A stretch of DNA of 64,000 nucleotides from Mesorhabditis belari (GCA_958450365.1 CAUEEP010000730.1:584001-648000), one strand, 5' to 3'. Shown: positions 11,253 through 39,070, numbered from the stretch's first letter. Notes: a model not told the origin generated them from the letters alone. Numbers and translations: made by a program.

Positions 11253-13909
11253 TTTTATCTTCTTTTTTGAAAAGGATTTCTCATTTCAAAACGATTTATC
11301 GCAAAGAAATAATAAAAATAAATTTATAAAATGTATTATCATAGAAAACAAATTAAAAAAAAGAAATAAATTTAAAATCAAGGAATATTTTTGGGTAAAT
11401 TTGGATGGTGGTGAGGGGGAGGGGTGGGGAGGGTGATTAAGACTCGATTATTAGATAAATAGTTAGTTTTTGAGATTTATATCTCAAATCTGATAACTAT
11501 TTGTACTTGTAATTATCTAGATAAAAGATTGATTTATTAGTTGATGGAAAAGGGTTGATTGGGTTGGTTCCTGGGCACTCGAGGGTTTAGATCTTCGGAG
11601 TCGTTTAAGATTTAATGATAAAGTAGGCATTTTTGTAAAAGTATATAGTACTAATGCATATCTACTTACTATGGAAAGCCATAAACGAGATACGATGCGA
11701 TTTTCTTTGACTTGTAACTTGTGAGAGCTATCAAGAGTGCTTAACTTTGCATTTGCGTTGCAGTACTTATATATTTGGGCCAATTCAAGGCCAATCAAAC
11801 TGTATTTGGATACTGCAGATTTTAGGCTTTTTAAGTAACCAGTTTTATCTATATAGTGATTACAGTATGACTTGCCTAATTGTTGTTTATATGTGATTGA
11901 CTAGAGTTGACTAGGTACTACACTCCCAATTCACCCCATTGTACTTGTAATTTCCCACCCCAAAAAAAATCCCCTCACCAAGCGGTAAAATCAAATTTTC
12001 AAATATTTCGAAGAGAGCTATATTACAAAAGAAAGCCGACTTTTTTGTTGTTGGGGAGAAATTTGAATTGGACAAGATTGAAACAGCATCGTGCACATTT
12101 TAACTTATCAAAGAACAAAGAAAACATCAAATATTTGAGAGAAGAAGAAATAAAACAACACCGGCGAAAATGGGAACAAAAAAAAGATTGTAAATTTAAG
12201 AAACAAAAAAAACACAAATTAAAAGGAAAAATTGATAATATATGGAGTCTTTTAAAACTAGAGCAAAATTGGGAAAACACCAATGAAACGATAATGAAAA
12301 AGAGTTTAAGAAATGGTTTAGAGTACATAAAAACACGAAGAGAATAGCTGTCAGAAGATACAAAAATGGAAATCGAAAGGAAATTGGGGGAACGGGCCGA
12401 GCAGCCACTTTCGGACACAAAAGGGCACCCAATGCTCGGTATCACCAAGAAGAAGAAAAAGAAAAAAGAAGAAGAAAAATTGATGATGGCATTGAAATGG
12501 AGAAGAGAAAAGGTTTGGTGGTAGATAGATGGATGTCTTATATGTTGATGGGACTCGCTGGGAAAGGCTTAATGCGCTTGGAAAAGCTTGGAGAAATCTA
12601 TACTAGAGGAAAAATCTATACTAGAGGAAAAATCTATACTAGAGTGCTCCTTGCTAGTAAATAATTATTCGATAATCGAAATTTGCCGAATAACAACGAG
12701 TAATCCTCTTTACACGTCGAGTAAACTGAATATCTTTACATTTGAAGGGGATTTCCCACCAAAGCAGTTAATAGACTGAATATCTTTAAAAGAAGTCGTT
12801 AAAAGTCGTATATAACTCGCCGCTCGTGATTTTTCCGCCATTTTTTTGCAATAATTGTCGTTAAAAGTTTTTTTCCCAAGTGTAATTTTAATTTTTAAAA
12901 TGTTTTAATAACTTTTTTTCCAAGTGTCCTTTTTAAAAAAACGCATTGCTTAGAACAAACTCTAGTTTTGAAACTTTCGTCTAACAATTGCACAATACAA
13001 ATAAAGTACTCAAACCATTCTCCAGCCATTTTCCTTCCCCATATAAGAAACCCATCAAATACACCAGAAAAAGCCAAAAAAAAAGTCAACTAACTATAAT
13101 CAGAATATATAAACGAGGCAACGAGATGTGAGAGAACGATTCGGAGTGGGAAATGTGTGTGTGCTTTGTTTTTTTTTTTTTGGATGATCAATGGATCTAA
13201 TCAATGAGAATCAAGTGGATAAGCGTTGGAACTTTAGATTTAAAATCACTTATCCCAGATTAATTCCCATTGATATGACAAGAGAAAAGCTAAAATATTT
13301 GCAATTTATAGAGTTTTTTTCTTTTTCATATGGCGGTTTCAAAGCCCGGGAAACCGCCTTGAGCGGGACAGTTTGGAGAAGAAATAAAAAAAAAAAAAAG
13401 AGGAAATTGTAGGGAAAAGAAATGGTAAAATGTGGCAATTAAACCATAAAACAGACTCATCTATGTGTTTTCTGAGAAAAAGAAAAAATAAGGGAAAATT
13501 TTTTAAAAGGAAAGTCATCGCCATATCCGTATGCAAATGCGCCTAGGCTTCGTCGATCGCCTCACACATTAATATTAAAAAGAAAAATGAGAAGAGATGA
13601 CTCTGTGCTCAATCTGTAAATTGTTTTGGAGTCTTCATGTTTTTCAACTCCAACTTTCAACTTCACAAGCTTTAGCTTTCTTTAGCTTTCTGGAAACTTC
13701 TAGTACTTGCAATTTGCTTTTGCTACAATTTGGATTTGCTCACTAGGGAAATCATCAAGTCAAGGTTTTTCTTGACTTACAAAAACTTTTGCTACCTTGA
13801 CTATCTAGTTAACTAGTTAACTAGTTAAACGCATCCCTAATAAATATCTAGTTAACTTTATCCAAATCTTTAACCATCTAATTTTTTGATCATTGAACTC
13901 ACCACCTAT
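11253..13909. other. region between the convergent LIM and calcineurin A genes, with one possible exon set
   Basis: No gene is recognised with confidence. Around 12010-12535 on + there is lysine-rich coding-like sequence. One stretch (about 12098-12346) ends in a stop. The same frame then continues after a possible AG at 12345-12346 as LSEDTKMEIERKLGERAEQP and runs to a GTTTGG donor near 12513. There is no matching family and no clear first exon. Further on are A/T-rich tracts and a short triplication at 12597-12645. Confidence 0.35.
11311..11316 (+). terminator. polyadenylation signal of the LIM gene
   Basis: AATAAA about 60 bases after the proposed stop at 11252, with further AATAAA-like hexamers just beyond. 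Confidence 0.5.
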
Positions 13910-28481
<14,572 letters not shown>

Positions 28482-31400
28482 ATGAGTTTTCGAGAAGATG
28501 CCGATGATTGGCGATGAATGAGAAATCGGAGAAAAGTGGAAAAAGAGGGACGAGTCACTTCGATGTTCCGATTGAGAACGAAAAAAAAAGACAAAGTGAT
28601 CGTTCGACTCTCACTCACTCAAAGGAAAAAAAACGACCACTAACCAAGCATACCTAAAGGAGTTTATTGAGTCTGGAATTTGCTCAGATTTTGCTAGTTT
28701 GCTAGTGCTAGTTTTAGAGAGAAATCACTTTGAGTTCTATTCTTAACAATTCTTTTCTCAAACTCACCGAAACGAATGATTTCAAGATGTTATTGTTGTT
28801 GTTGTTCTTTCGGCAAGAGGCTTCCAATAAGATTGATCCAATTGGGAAAGGAAATGCCTAAAATAGAAATAAAGTAAAATAATCAATCGATTAAAACAAT
28901 CGATAAAAAAAAACAAAACAGTAAATAAATAAGAAGATCAAAATTGAAATGAGAAAGAGAAAAGCTATGATTTTTTTTCATGTGACGAAACGATTGTAAT
29001 CAAAAAGGCGGCCCGGGGAGGGGTAGAAGGGGAAATGGAGAGGAAAGGGGGAAAGGGGCGCCTCCCGAGAGAGACCCAATCGATCGACACACGCCCGGCA
29101 ATGGGAGAGGAGAGGAGGGGAGGGGAGAGGAGAGGAGGGGTGATCACAGGCACCCTCCCCTCTCCTCTTCTTCTCCTTCTTCTCCTTCTTCTCCTTCTTC
29201 TCCATCTTCTTCTACCCCTTTCTCTTTCCAGGGTCCCCCTTTCCCCTTTCCTGTGGCTCGCTATCAATTCGATGCCCATAAAAGCCTAGCCTAGCCCTCC
29301 CCCCTTCCTCTTTTTCTCGCCAAAAAGTGATTGACTATCCTATCCTATCCTTTCCTCTGTCCGTTAAAAATTCTACACCCTGTGCGCCCTTCAAATGATA
29401 ATTGGATCAAAAGGAAATGGATCGGAAAGGAAATGATCAAGAGATTTACAACTACGAGAGTTGAGGAGATGCGATCGTTTGGGTTATTGGAGAAAACAAT
29501 GGATGAAAACTTGTCAATGAATAACATTGCTCAGCTTTGGAAGAGCTGAAGATAAATGAGGAAAAGACTCTTTTGAATTGGAGAAAAATGTGACGAAGTG
29601 GAGATATTTAAATATGGGATGATAGCTAGAGAAGTGTAAAGTTTTGTTCATTGGATCGATCAATTGCTAAGAGTACTTGATCGATTCATTTAATCAATCC
29701 AATCAATCTAAAGTAGCCAAAATTTGACTAGGATGGAGAACGTATAACAAGGATTGAAATTTCGGCCATTCAGCTAATGAAAAAGGACAAGTAGGTGAAG
29801 AAGAAGAACAAGAAGAAGAAGAAGAAGAAGAACAAGAACAAGAAGAAGAAGAGGAAGAAGAAGAAGAACAAGAAGAAGAACAAGAAGAACAAGAAGAACA
29901 AGAACAAGAAGAACAAGAACAGGAAGAAGAACAGGAAGGGGAAGAAGAAGGGTAAGATGAAAACAATGACCCGTCCCCTTTCCATGAACTCTTTCCCCTT
30001 TGATTCTATCGATAGATCTATGGGTGAGCAAGAGTCAGTTGTGAGGCGAAAAGTGGTGAGAGATGAAAAGAGAAAGAATGAGGAAAAAGTTGGGATCGAA
30101 TTTCCGGCAATTATCCTCACACAATGCCGCGAATATCGCCTCGATGCTTTGTGGTTTCGAGAAAGTAATTCATTGAGTGCAGAAATGGGGATCACAATTA
30201 CGGTACTATAGCATGGTTTTTAAGAGTTATTGTGAGAAAATTGGTGAGTACAGTGAGCTTTATGCTCTCAAAAATGTACGCTTTCTGGATTTCTCAATAT
30301 GCTTTAAGATTTCTCAATATGCTATGATTTTTAGGATTTCTCAATATGCTTTAAGTGCGCCAGATAATACACGTTTACCACAACACAAAGCACGAACCGA
30401 TAATGTTATTGTATTTCTGGAAAACTTGTATCTTATTTATTTGTACTTTCTTGAAGAGATGGCTATAATTTTGTTGCTTTTTTCGATTTAAGCAAATATC
30501 AGAAAAGAAAAGAAAAGAAAGAAAGATAGAAAGAAAGAAACGAAAAGAAAGAAACGAAAAGAAATCGACTTCATTTCATTCTTTCATACGAAGAAATTGT
30601 GAAAGAAAATACTGGATTTAGTATTAGATGAAAGGATTAGATGTGGGAGTTGATGGGGTGAGGCAAGAGGGGATCATCTCCCACTAAAGCTTTCCTTTCA
30701 AAACTACGATATCAATTTTAGAGATTTACAGAAAGATATTCAGAAATCTTTTGAATACTAGGAAATTCTCTAGATTTTTTTGGCAACTTGAAGCACATTA
30801 CTTGGAGCAATTGATTGTCCTTGTCTTTGTCTTGTCCTTGTCTAGATTAACTCCAGGAAAACCCAGCTAATCGGCTGATTACTTAGAAGTTGATATGCTT
30901 TGAATTTGGATTAAAACTTTGCGAAAAGCTCGACAAAGAACTGGGAATTGCTTGCTAATTAACTAAGAATTTTTCAATCAAACATATTCTCTAGATACTT
31001 TAAAAAAAGATGTCTGATACAGGAATTGATGGGCTAAATCCTTGTCTAGATCAACTCCAGGAAAACTCAGCTAATCGGCTGATCACTTAGAAGCGTCAAA
31101 TCCCCTCTCTCTCCCTCGGAAATATCCCAATCTTATCCCAAGTATAGAAATGAAAGAAGAGAGAAAATAGTAAATCTTTTCTTCAATTTGATCATCAAAA
31201 TCTCTTCTCATTGCATCTCTATGCTTACCCCTTCCCCTTCTTTTAGCCTCTTCCTTTCCTCTCCCTTTCTCTCCTTCCTCTCCCTTTCCTCTCGAGATTA
31301 GTCCCCCTCCCCATCCTCTTTTTTTCCAATTACTGTATTTTCACTACTTTCAAAAGCTTTCTTTGAATAAAAATTGTGATATCATCAATAATTTTTTTGA

Positions 31401-31840
31401 TTAAAAAGCTTTAAGAGCTTTGAAGTTTTCTGAAAAATAGGGAAAATGATGAAAAGAAGATAAAAGAAAGAAAGAAAGCAAAAAAGAAAGAAAGAAAGAA
31501 GAAGAAGAAAGAAAGCAAAAAAGAAAGAAAGCAAAAAAGAAAGAAAGAAAGAAAGGAGATAAAAGAAAAGAATACATAAAATATTTGAAAAAGATATTGA
31601 AGAGAGAATGAATGAAATGAGATATCAAATTTTGTCAAATATTGATTTAGATATAAGATTGGCATTATTTATCTTTAAATGGATAATTCAATTGTACAAT
31701 TGAACGCTTTTTCTTTTACATTTCCCAGTATTGCCATCAAAATTTTTGTCTTTTTTTTTTGATGCTTAAAAAAGCTTTGGGAATTTTATGACTTTTTGGA
31801 TTTCCCGAAGATTCCCATGATTTCAAAAAAGTATCAAAAA
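28482..31840. other. calcineurin A upstream region: low-complexity sequence, no gene seen
   Basis: It probably contains the calcineurin A promoter and 5' UTR. It holds strong purine/pyrimidine strand asymmetry: GGGAGGGGA/TTCTCC tracts at 29100-29220, (AAG)n at 29790-29955, AAAGA at 30490-30560 and AAGAA/AAGC at 31450-31560. Open frames here are all generated by these tracts. No exon with splice sites and recognisable protein was found. Confidence 0.5.
29790..29955 (+). repeat. (AAG)n/(AAGAAC)n triplet repeat
   Basis: About 160 bp of AAGAAGAAGAAC units, open in all three frames and on the reverse strand. Simple-sequence DNA rather than a coding region. Confidence 0.85.
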
Positions 31841-31846
31841 GCGGGG

Positions 31847-32235
31847 GTGGGACAAATGCTACCTTTTTTTGCGCACCTGGACATTTGCGCACCTGGACAT
31901 TTGCGCACCTGGACATTTGCGCACCTGGACATTTGCGCACCTGGACAAATGCGACCTTTTTTTTGCGCACCTGGACATTTGCGCACCTTTTTTTTTGCTG
32001 GAAAAGGCCTTAGGCAAGGCCGTAGAGCTTCGAAAATATTTCCAGATGAGGGAATCGTATGCGTAGATTCCGAATTTCGACAAATCAGACCTCGCTGGCA
32101 CGTCAAATTTGGGCTAAAAGGCAAAAACTGCGGAAAAGCGTTAAGTTGCGTAGTTTTTGCCTTTTAGCCCAAATTTGACGTGTCAGCGAGGTCTGATTTG
32201 TCGAAATTCGGAATCTACGCATACGATTCCCTTAT
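31847..32235 (+). mobile_element. foldback element family B, one-ended copy with internal tandem array and long palindrome
   Basis: It begins GTGGGACAAATGC, the same end as the element at 58325. Then come six units of GCGCACCTGGACATTT (31870-31990), then a palindrome of two arms of about 90 bp (32042-32130 and 32143-32232) around GCGGAAAAGCGTTAAG. Each arm reads GCGTAGATTCCGAATTTCGA onward. The right GTGGGAC end is missing. Confidence 0.75.
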
Positions 32236-32401
32236 ATGGAAAAAGAGAAGAAGAAAAAAGGAAAAAGGAAAAAAAAAATGATTTAACTTTGAATTTAATT
32301 CAAAAATTCATCAATTAAACTATAGTTTACTTTAAATAAAAAGTATTTCTTGCTTGATTGATGAACTGCTTGATTGAACTACTTCTAAAAACTACCAAAA
32401 A

Positions 32402-33271
32402 AACTTGGCTTTTTTGTAAGCCTAAGCAAAAGTTCTGGAGCTGGCTTTTGATCTGATCTAGTCTAGCTCGATCTGATCTGATTTGATCTGATCTAGATCT
32501 AGCTAGATCAGATCAAAACTACAACTCTTGGACTCCAATTAGAACAACAACTTAATAAACTATATAAGCGTCTCTAAAACCGTCTCTAAAACCTTACTGT
32601 TAGAATAAAGGTATTATTATTTTTTTAAAATAGTCATTCCATTTCATTTCTAGAAATGGAATGACTATCTAGAAATCAGTAAGAGTTATTCTCAAGAGTT
32701 TTCTCTCTAATTTGAAGAAGAAGAGCTCAATACTTCTTTTTGTTAATCTATTGGGTTGGGGAGAATGAGTCGGCGCCAAACTTTAAAGGGACTTTTTGCA
32801 CACATAAAGCCTTCTTTAAACATACGTTTGGTTTCATCAAAAGGATCCACTATTTCTCTACAAAATCACTTTTGAGAGATTCCACAAAGCTTTTCTTTCG
32901 TGGAGTTTATGAACTTCGAAACGCAGCTGGTTAAAATGGCAAAGAGTCCGACTCATCATTTGAACAGTTTCTTTCACATAAACCTTCTTTGGTGTTTATA
33001 TAAAAAAGATAGAGCACATTGAATTACTTAAGTTGCCAAATTTGCAGGAAGATCCCACCAATGGTTTTTTCTAGATCACAGTTTGTAGTTTTTGTGAAAA
33101 AATGGCTTTTTCTTGAGCGGAGGCGCTGTTTGAATTTTCTTTTAAATGTGATTTTGTAGAGAATTAGTTAACCATTCTACTCATATCAAACGCATATTAT
33201 TTGACGAAGTCGAATAGAAGTTTTAGACATTTTTTTCATTTTCGGCGCCGACTCATTCTCCCCAACCCAAT
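32402..33271 (+). mobile_element. 870-bp duplicated unit, copy 2
   Basis: Same orientation as 24259-25126 and almost identical (one base in the GATCGAGC palindrome, one extra A near 32627, GGCG/GACG near 33203). It is flanked by a 20-bp direct repeat containing AAAACTACCAAAAAAACT at about 32386-32405 and 33271-33290, which looks like a target-site duplication. Confidence 0.85.
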
Positions 33272-33293
33272 AAAAACTACCAAAAAAACTACC

Positions 33294-33511
33294 TACCGTA
33301 TTTCCTCTAATAAACGCCCCCCCCCTTGACCAACTTTGGACGCTTCGTTCTCAGCTCCATTTGGAGATATTTTTATGTTTAATATATCAAAAGATAGAAG
33401 ACATTAAGGGCTATCTTTTAATATATTAAACATAAAAATACCTCAAAATGGGGCTGAGAACGAAGCGTCCAAAGTTGGTCAAGGGGGGCGTTTATTAGAG
33501 GAAATACGGTA
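33294..33511 (+). mobile_element. palindromic MITE (TACCGTATTTCCTCTAATAA ends)
   Basis: Two near-perfect arms of about 100 bp: TACCGTATTTCCTCTAATAA, then ACGCCCCCC, then TTGGACGCTTCGTTCTCAGC, mirrored to the right end. Centre near AGACATTAAGG. It is noncoding. Confidence 0.85.
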
Positions 33512-33644
33512 TCTATCTATCTATCAAAATCTATCAAATAGATCAAATATCTATCAAAATCAAAATTCATTAATGAAACTATCGTTTACTCTAAAGAAAA
33601 ACCTGTTTATTGATCAATTTCCATCTTTTTAAAGTCAATTTCTT

Positions 33645-34020
33645 TTCACTTACAAGCAAATTCGAGAGAAGAAAACAAGTGTTTTTCGTAAAAATCTATA
33701 AAAACCTCTACGAAGAAATTGGCTGAATAAATTTCTCTGAAAATTTAGCTTTCTACCAAACTTTTTATACTCTATCTTTTATCTATTGATACGAAAATAG
33801 GTTTCCTTAGTAAAAATGTCTAAACCACATTATCGAGCCGCATTTTCATTGACTACTCGACTTTATACTCTCAAAAAACATCCAGACAGTCATTTTCAAC
33901 ATAAGTCACTTTAAACCCGTCTTAAATGTGATTTTGCAGAAAAATAATTGATCTTTCTAATGAAAACCGTAGTTTAATTGGTGCATTTGTTGGTTTTAAA
34001 CGAAAGTACAAAAAGGAAGA
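33645..34020 (+). repeat. dispersed repeat family C, copy 1
   Basis: The sequence through GTTTTTCGTAAAAATCTATA, CTACGAAGAAATTGGCTGAA and GTTTTAAACGAAAGTACAAA is found inverted at 63030-63425. A short piece recurs at 41010-41100. TGTGATTTTGCAGA also occurs in the 870-bp unit, suggesting related mariner-like elements. Confidence 0.7.
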
Positions 34021-34469
34021 TTTTTGGATATCGTAATAGAACCAGGTAAACAGCAAAAAGCGAAAAGCAGTAAGCAGTAAGCAAAAAGCAGTAAGCAAAA
34101 AGCAGTAAGCAGTAAGCAGTAAGCAGTAAGCGAAGAGAATAGAAAAAAATAAGAAAACGACTGGAACTAGGTAGAATTGAAAGATTTTTTTTGAAAAAAT
34201 AGAGCCTAGTCTTGTCTAGTCTAGCCTAATCGGGTTTCTAGTTTCTAACGTTGAAAACCTTTATACAAATTAGAGTCATGAGTTGTTGAAGTTGAAGTTG
34301 CTTTAGAGTAAAGAGTAAAGAGTAAACAAGTTGAAGCTTTAGAGTAAAGAGTAAGTACCATTTTTGGCACGCATTAGAGTCGATAATCTGCTATGAAATG
34401 AACAAATTCAAGAAGGAAATGGGATGGGGAATGGAATGAGGTCGATGAAGGGAAAGAATCGCATCTCAA

Positions 34470-34925
34470 TAAGGAGAAGAGGAGGAGGAGAAGAGGAGGA
34501 GAAGAAGAGGAGAAGAGGAGGAGAAGAAAGGGGAGTCACCGAGGAGGGTGAGGGTGGATAGAAAGACGGGAGAAGAGGATAGAAGGAAGAGGTGGGGCTG
34601 GGGGAAACAAAGACCCGGAGGAGACCCTCACTCACTCTATCCGATCCCCGTTTTCCCCTCCCCATGGGCCACGGCCGATTGAGCAGTAATGGCAATTGGC
34701 TGTTGCGCCCTGAGGGAGACCTCTTTTCGGGCACACTTGCAAAAGCCCGAACACAGAACAGAGTGCCTCCCCATCTTTCCCTTCTCTCTAGGGAGTGAGG
34801 GTGGGACTCCTCCTCTCCTCCTCTTCCTCTTCTCCTCTTCCTCTCCTCTTCCCCTTCTTCTCCTCCTCTCCTCCTCTTCCTCTTCCTCTCCTCCTCTTCC
34901 TCTCCTCCTCTTCTCCCCTCGATCG
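34470..34925 (+). repeat. GGAGAA tract and complementary CCTCTTCTC tract
   Basis: Purine repeats (GAGGAGAAGAGGAGGAGAAG, 34470-34530) and pyrimidine repeats (CTCCTCTTCCTCTTCTCCTC, 34800-34925) lie 270 bp apart and are complementary. Long frames here are artefacts of the tracts. Confidence 0.7.
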
Positions 34926-35654
34926 ATACGAGGGCCCTCACTTGTTCCCCCCAACAACCATTGCCCTCCTCACAAAAAGAGTCGAGGGGAATCGGCAGAA
35001 TTAGGCCCTTCAAGGGCCACCCTCATCCGCCCTACCCTCCTCTCCTTCTCCTCCTTTTTCTCTGTCTGTTTCAGCCCTTGTCGACCTCTTGCCTTTTTGG
35101 AAATTCGCCACTCGACGACTACGGGAAATGACAGCCGCGAGATAATCCCTGACGTCATCCATTGGACAAGATTCAGCTCGATCTTCTTGAGATTGTCGCC
35201 CATTCAACTGTGTAATCGAAAGAGTATATTGTAAAGGGTATTGTACAAGTTGAACAAGACTCAATATGATCGTGAATTTCATTCATACGATCCTTCACTG
35301 GTCGGAAGTTGTAAATGAAAGTGGGATCGGGATGGATTCGATTGAGGGAAAACGAAAAGGAGATCAACTAGAAATGAAAACGAAAGGGGAAAGCACCTGC
35401 ATACGATTAGCGGAAACACATGCTTGGATCAGGGAAATGGAAAGAAAAGAAAATGGAAATGGGGTGGAGGTGGAGATCGCCTTTGATATTTCTCACATAA
35501 AATCGAATCATTCCAAGGCTGATCTTGGAAAGAGGGGAACTTCAAGAAAGTCGTTCAACCAAGACAATTCCCTCATGATCAGAAGCTAGGAACCTGGACT
35601 TGTCCTGATAAAATCAATGGCTGAACCTAATCCTAGGCCTGAATCTGGACCTGG

Positions 35655-35830
35655 ACCTTGGACCTGGAATGGATCCAGGATCTAGGGTTACGCTGGGTCT
35701 CAAAGTAAGCCAAACCAGTAACTAAATCATGATTCTAGGCCTGGACCTGGAATGGATCCAGGTACAGGCCTCGAATCATGATTTAGTTACTGGTTTGGCT
35801 TACTTTGGAGCCCAGAGTAACCCTAGATCT
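35655..35830 (+). repeat. inverted repeat (foldback), about 75-bp arms
   Basis: Left arm TAGGGTTACGCTGGGTCTCA followed by AAGTAAGCCAAACCAGTAAC mirrors right arm GTTACTGGTTTGGCTTACTT followed by TGGAGCCCAGAGTAACCCTA. CCTGGACCTGGAATGGATCC lies at the centre. Confidence 0.8.
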
Positions 35831-38714
35831 TGGACCCAATGATCTAAAGACCCAAGAACCCAGTTCCTCGCCGTAGACATTTCTAAAAGAATCCTCCAGA
35901 AAGTTCAACCATTTCCAATCTAGAAAAATGTCTAGAAAGTCTAGAAAGTCAAAGAAAGAAGAAAGAAAGAAAGAAAGAAGAAAGAAAGAAAGAAAGAAGA
36001 AAGAAAGAAAGAAAATCTAGAAAAATTTCAAGTATATCTTGAAGTGTCTACGGGAAAAGAATTAAGTGAAACTTCCGAGTTTACTAAATGTGATATTCTG
36101 AAAGAAACTAGGAAAAGATATAGGGAAAAACTTCTATAGTATGTATGATTTTTCCTTTTTTTTTTCTCTCTCCCAGAAAATCTTCCTCAATCAGTTAATA
36201 GAGGCCACTTTTCTCTCGTCTTTTTTCCTCTTTTTTTTTGCATAAAACGTGGAATTTCTAATGGCAAAAGAAAAACGAGAAGTGTAAAAAATGCTAAAAA
36301 TTGGATAAAAACTTAAAGCTTTAAAGGTTTTTGGGGAAAATTTTTGAGCAATGAATACACGAGAAGGGGGGAAAGGTGTTGTGAGAGAATTTCAAAGTCA
36401 CATTCTCAATGCATAACATTTTGCCTCTTTTCTCTTGAAAGGTGTCCTATTCAATTTCAACCGTTTTTTGGATAAAATTTTGAGGAAAATGAGGGAGGAA
36501 AAGAGGGGAAAAAGAGGGGAAAATGAGGGGAATCAATAGATCAATAGATCAATAGAGAATCAATAAATCAATAGAGAATCAATAGATCATCAATAAATCA
36601 ATAGAGAATCAATAGATCACAGTTGTGAAGTGAAGTGAATCTTTGAATTGTGCTCATCGAGTTGATTAAGCGATCGTTTATTGATTGAGTAAGATATTTA
36701 TAGATATTTCTAGAAAAAGTGATAACATAAAGAAGATAAAGAAGATAAAGAACATAAAGAACATAAAGAACATCAAGAACTAATCAAAGACATTTAAAAA
36801 GTTTTGTTGAATGAAATGGAGAGATCAATGGACGGAGAAGGGATGGGGAAAAGAAGAGATGGAAGGGGAGGGTGATGAGCCGGAAAGACTCTTCTAATTG
36901 ACTGCAAAATGGAGACGAATTCCTTCTCTACTCCATTCCTCTCTTCTTTTTGTCTTTTTTAGACTCATTTCATTTCAGAAGAACCTGAGATGGACAAAAA
37001 TTTAAAACGGTTTTTGTTTTCCTTGTCTTCTTGAAAGAAGACAAGGAAAGGCTAGCTAGACTAGAAAGGGTAGACAAGGAAAGGCAATCTGACTTCTATC
37101 TGACTCTTTCTGACTCTATCTGACTTCTATCTGACTCTTTCTGACTCTATCTGACTTCTATCTGACTCTATCTGACTCTATCTGACTTCTATCTGACTCT
37201 ATCTGACTTCTATCTTCTATCTAGGCAAAAAAAATCCAATCTCAACCTGTGAACCTTTAAAAAGCTACACTTGCTCACTTTTTACGAGAATTTAAAAGAA
37301 AACAGCACTCATCAAAGTAAGATGAAGAAAAGGAGATTGAAAGGAGAGGGTGGGGGAACTTTTTTGAGTAAACATTTACAGGTAAACAGAGAGTAAACAT
37401 TATTGTACATATTGTGATAGGAGAATGGAAAGAGGGGTCTTAAAAAAAAAAGAATTTTTGATATAATATCTATCAAGTTGGATAATATTCAATCATTAAA
37501 CGTAAAGAGTTAAAGATTTAACAAAATGATGCTGGAGAGATGTGATTTACGGAAACATTTTGACAATGGGAATTGCCAAAATGCGAGCTGCCTTTTCGCT
37601 GATCAAATAAATAATGAAAACTAGGTAAAGAACAAAAATTTACATATAAAATTGTATAGAAAAGAGATGAAATAGTTTCAAAAAAGGGTTTAGCTGTCTT
37701 TTCAAAGATTTAGGACTCACCTAGTCTGACTGGACTTAGGAAATTTTCGTTTTAACAATCTCTGATTAGAAATAAAAGCCTTTTAGTTTACTGTAAATTA
37801 GATTTGTTTTTAGAAAATCGAAAACCTAGTCACATCAAATCGATAAAAGAGCGTAGTGTAAGGCTTGAAGAGAAACGATCAAACGGAATCAAAGAAAAAG
37901 TAAAAGAATTCTTTTTCTTATCTCGACCCCTTTTCGCCTTTAATAAAACATAAAAGCACAAGCAATGTTTCAAAAAGTCAACAAACAGACATTGGAAATG
38001 AGAAAATGAAAAAGAGAATCAGAATCGAGAAGAGACGAAATATTGGAAAGGGAAAAGAGTCATTGTCAAATGTTTGGAAACAAAAAATGGGGAAAATGAA
38101 GAAGAAAAGGAAATGATCGTGAAAAAGTAAATAAACGGGGTGAAATTGGGGGGGAAGGTGAGGATTTATGAGATCATTCAAAGATTCTTTCAGATAAATG
38201 GAAGGGGTAATGTAGGACAAAAGATTCGAGAAAAACAGAGAGATTTGAGGAAAAGAAAGGGAAAGAAAGGGAAAGGAAAGGAAAGGAAAGAAAAGAAAAG
38301 AAAGAAAGAAACGAAAGAAAGAAAAGAAAGAAAAGAAAAGAAAAGAATGATTTCTTTTTAAGACAGGCTTCTTCACTCTCGATTAATTACAAATTGAGTG
38401 AGAAAAGGGAAAAATGGAAGATGAGAGTAAAAGGGGGACTATAGAAGAAGAGATTTGTTCTGTTAAAAGGAGAGGACATATTTTGAAACAAGTTTCAGAG
38501 TAGAAGATGGTAAAATTAAATAAATAATGATAAATAAAGGTGATTGAATTTTGAGAGTTTCGATGATTGAATTTCGTAAGGATTATTTTGTTTGAGAGTG
38601 AGATTTGATTGTTTTAGAGGAAAAGAGATGTTTGTAATTGTAGTTCAAAGCAATGTTAGAGGCAACAAGTGTGGCTTTTTGAAAGCTTTTTGGAATTATA
38701 ATTTAAAGGTTGAT

Positions 38715-39070
38715 AAATGAAAGATGTCAAGATTTCAAGATAGATGATGGATGTCAAGATAGATGATGGATTTCAAGATAGATCATGGATGTAAAGATAT
38801 TAAGGTATAGATCTTAAGGTACAGATCATAAGGTATAGATCATAAGGTATAGATATTAAGGCACTGATATCAAGGTACAGATCTTAAGGTACAGATCTTA
38901 AGATACAGATATTAAGATACAGATCTTAAGGTACAGATCATAAGGTACCGATCCTAAGATACAGATATTAAGGTACAGATCTTAAGATACAGATCTTAAG
39001 ATACAGATCTTCAGGTATAGATCTTAAGGTACAAATATCAAGGCTGTTATCAAGGCTGATATCAAGGCAC
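38715..39070 (+). repeat. AAGGTACAGATCTT minisatellite
   Basis: About 20 units of 14 bp (AAGGTACAGATCTT, variants ATAGATCA, ATACAGATATT) between the intergenic repeats and the V-ATPase gene end. Confidence 0.85.

Noticed and set aside
29770..30211. Long frames on both strands rich in Lys, Leu, Ser or Phe
   Set aside because: Produced by the AAG/AAC triplet repeat, which is open in every frame.
34408..35234. Overlapping long frames (up to about 200 residues) on both strands
   Set aside because: They depend on purine/pyrimidine tracts; no splice structure, motif or consistent codon use separates one from another.
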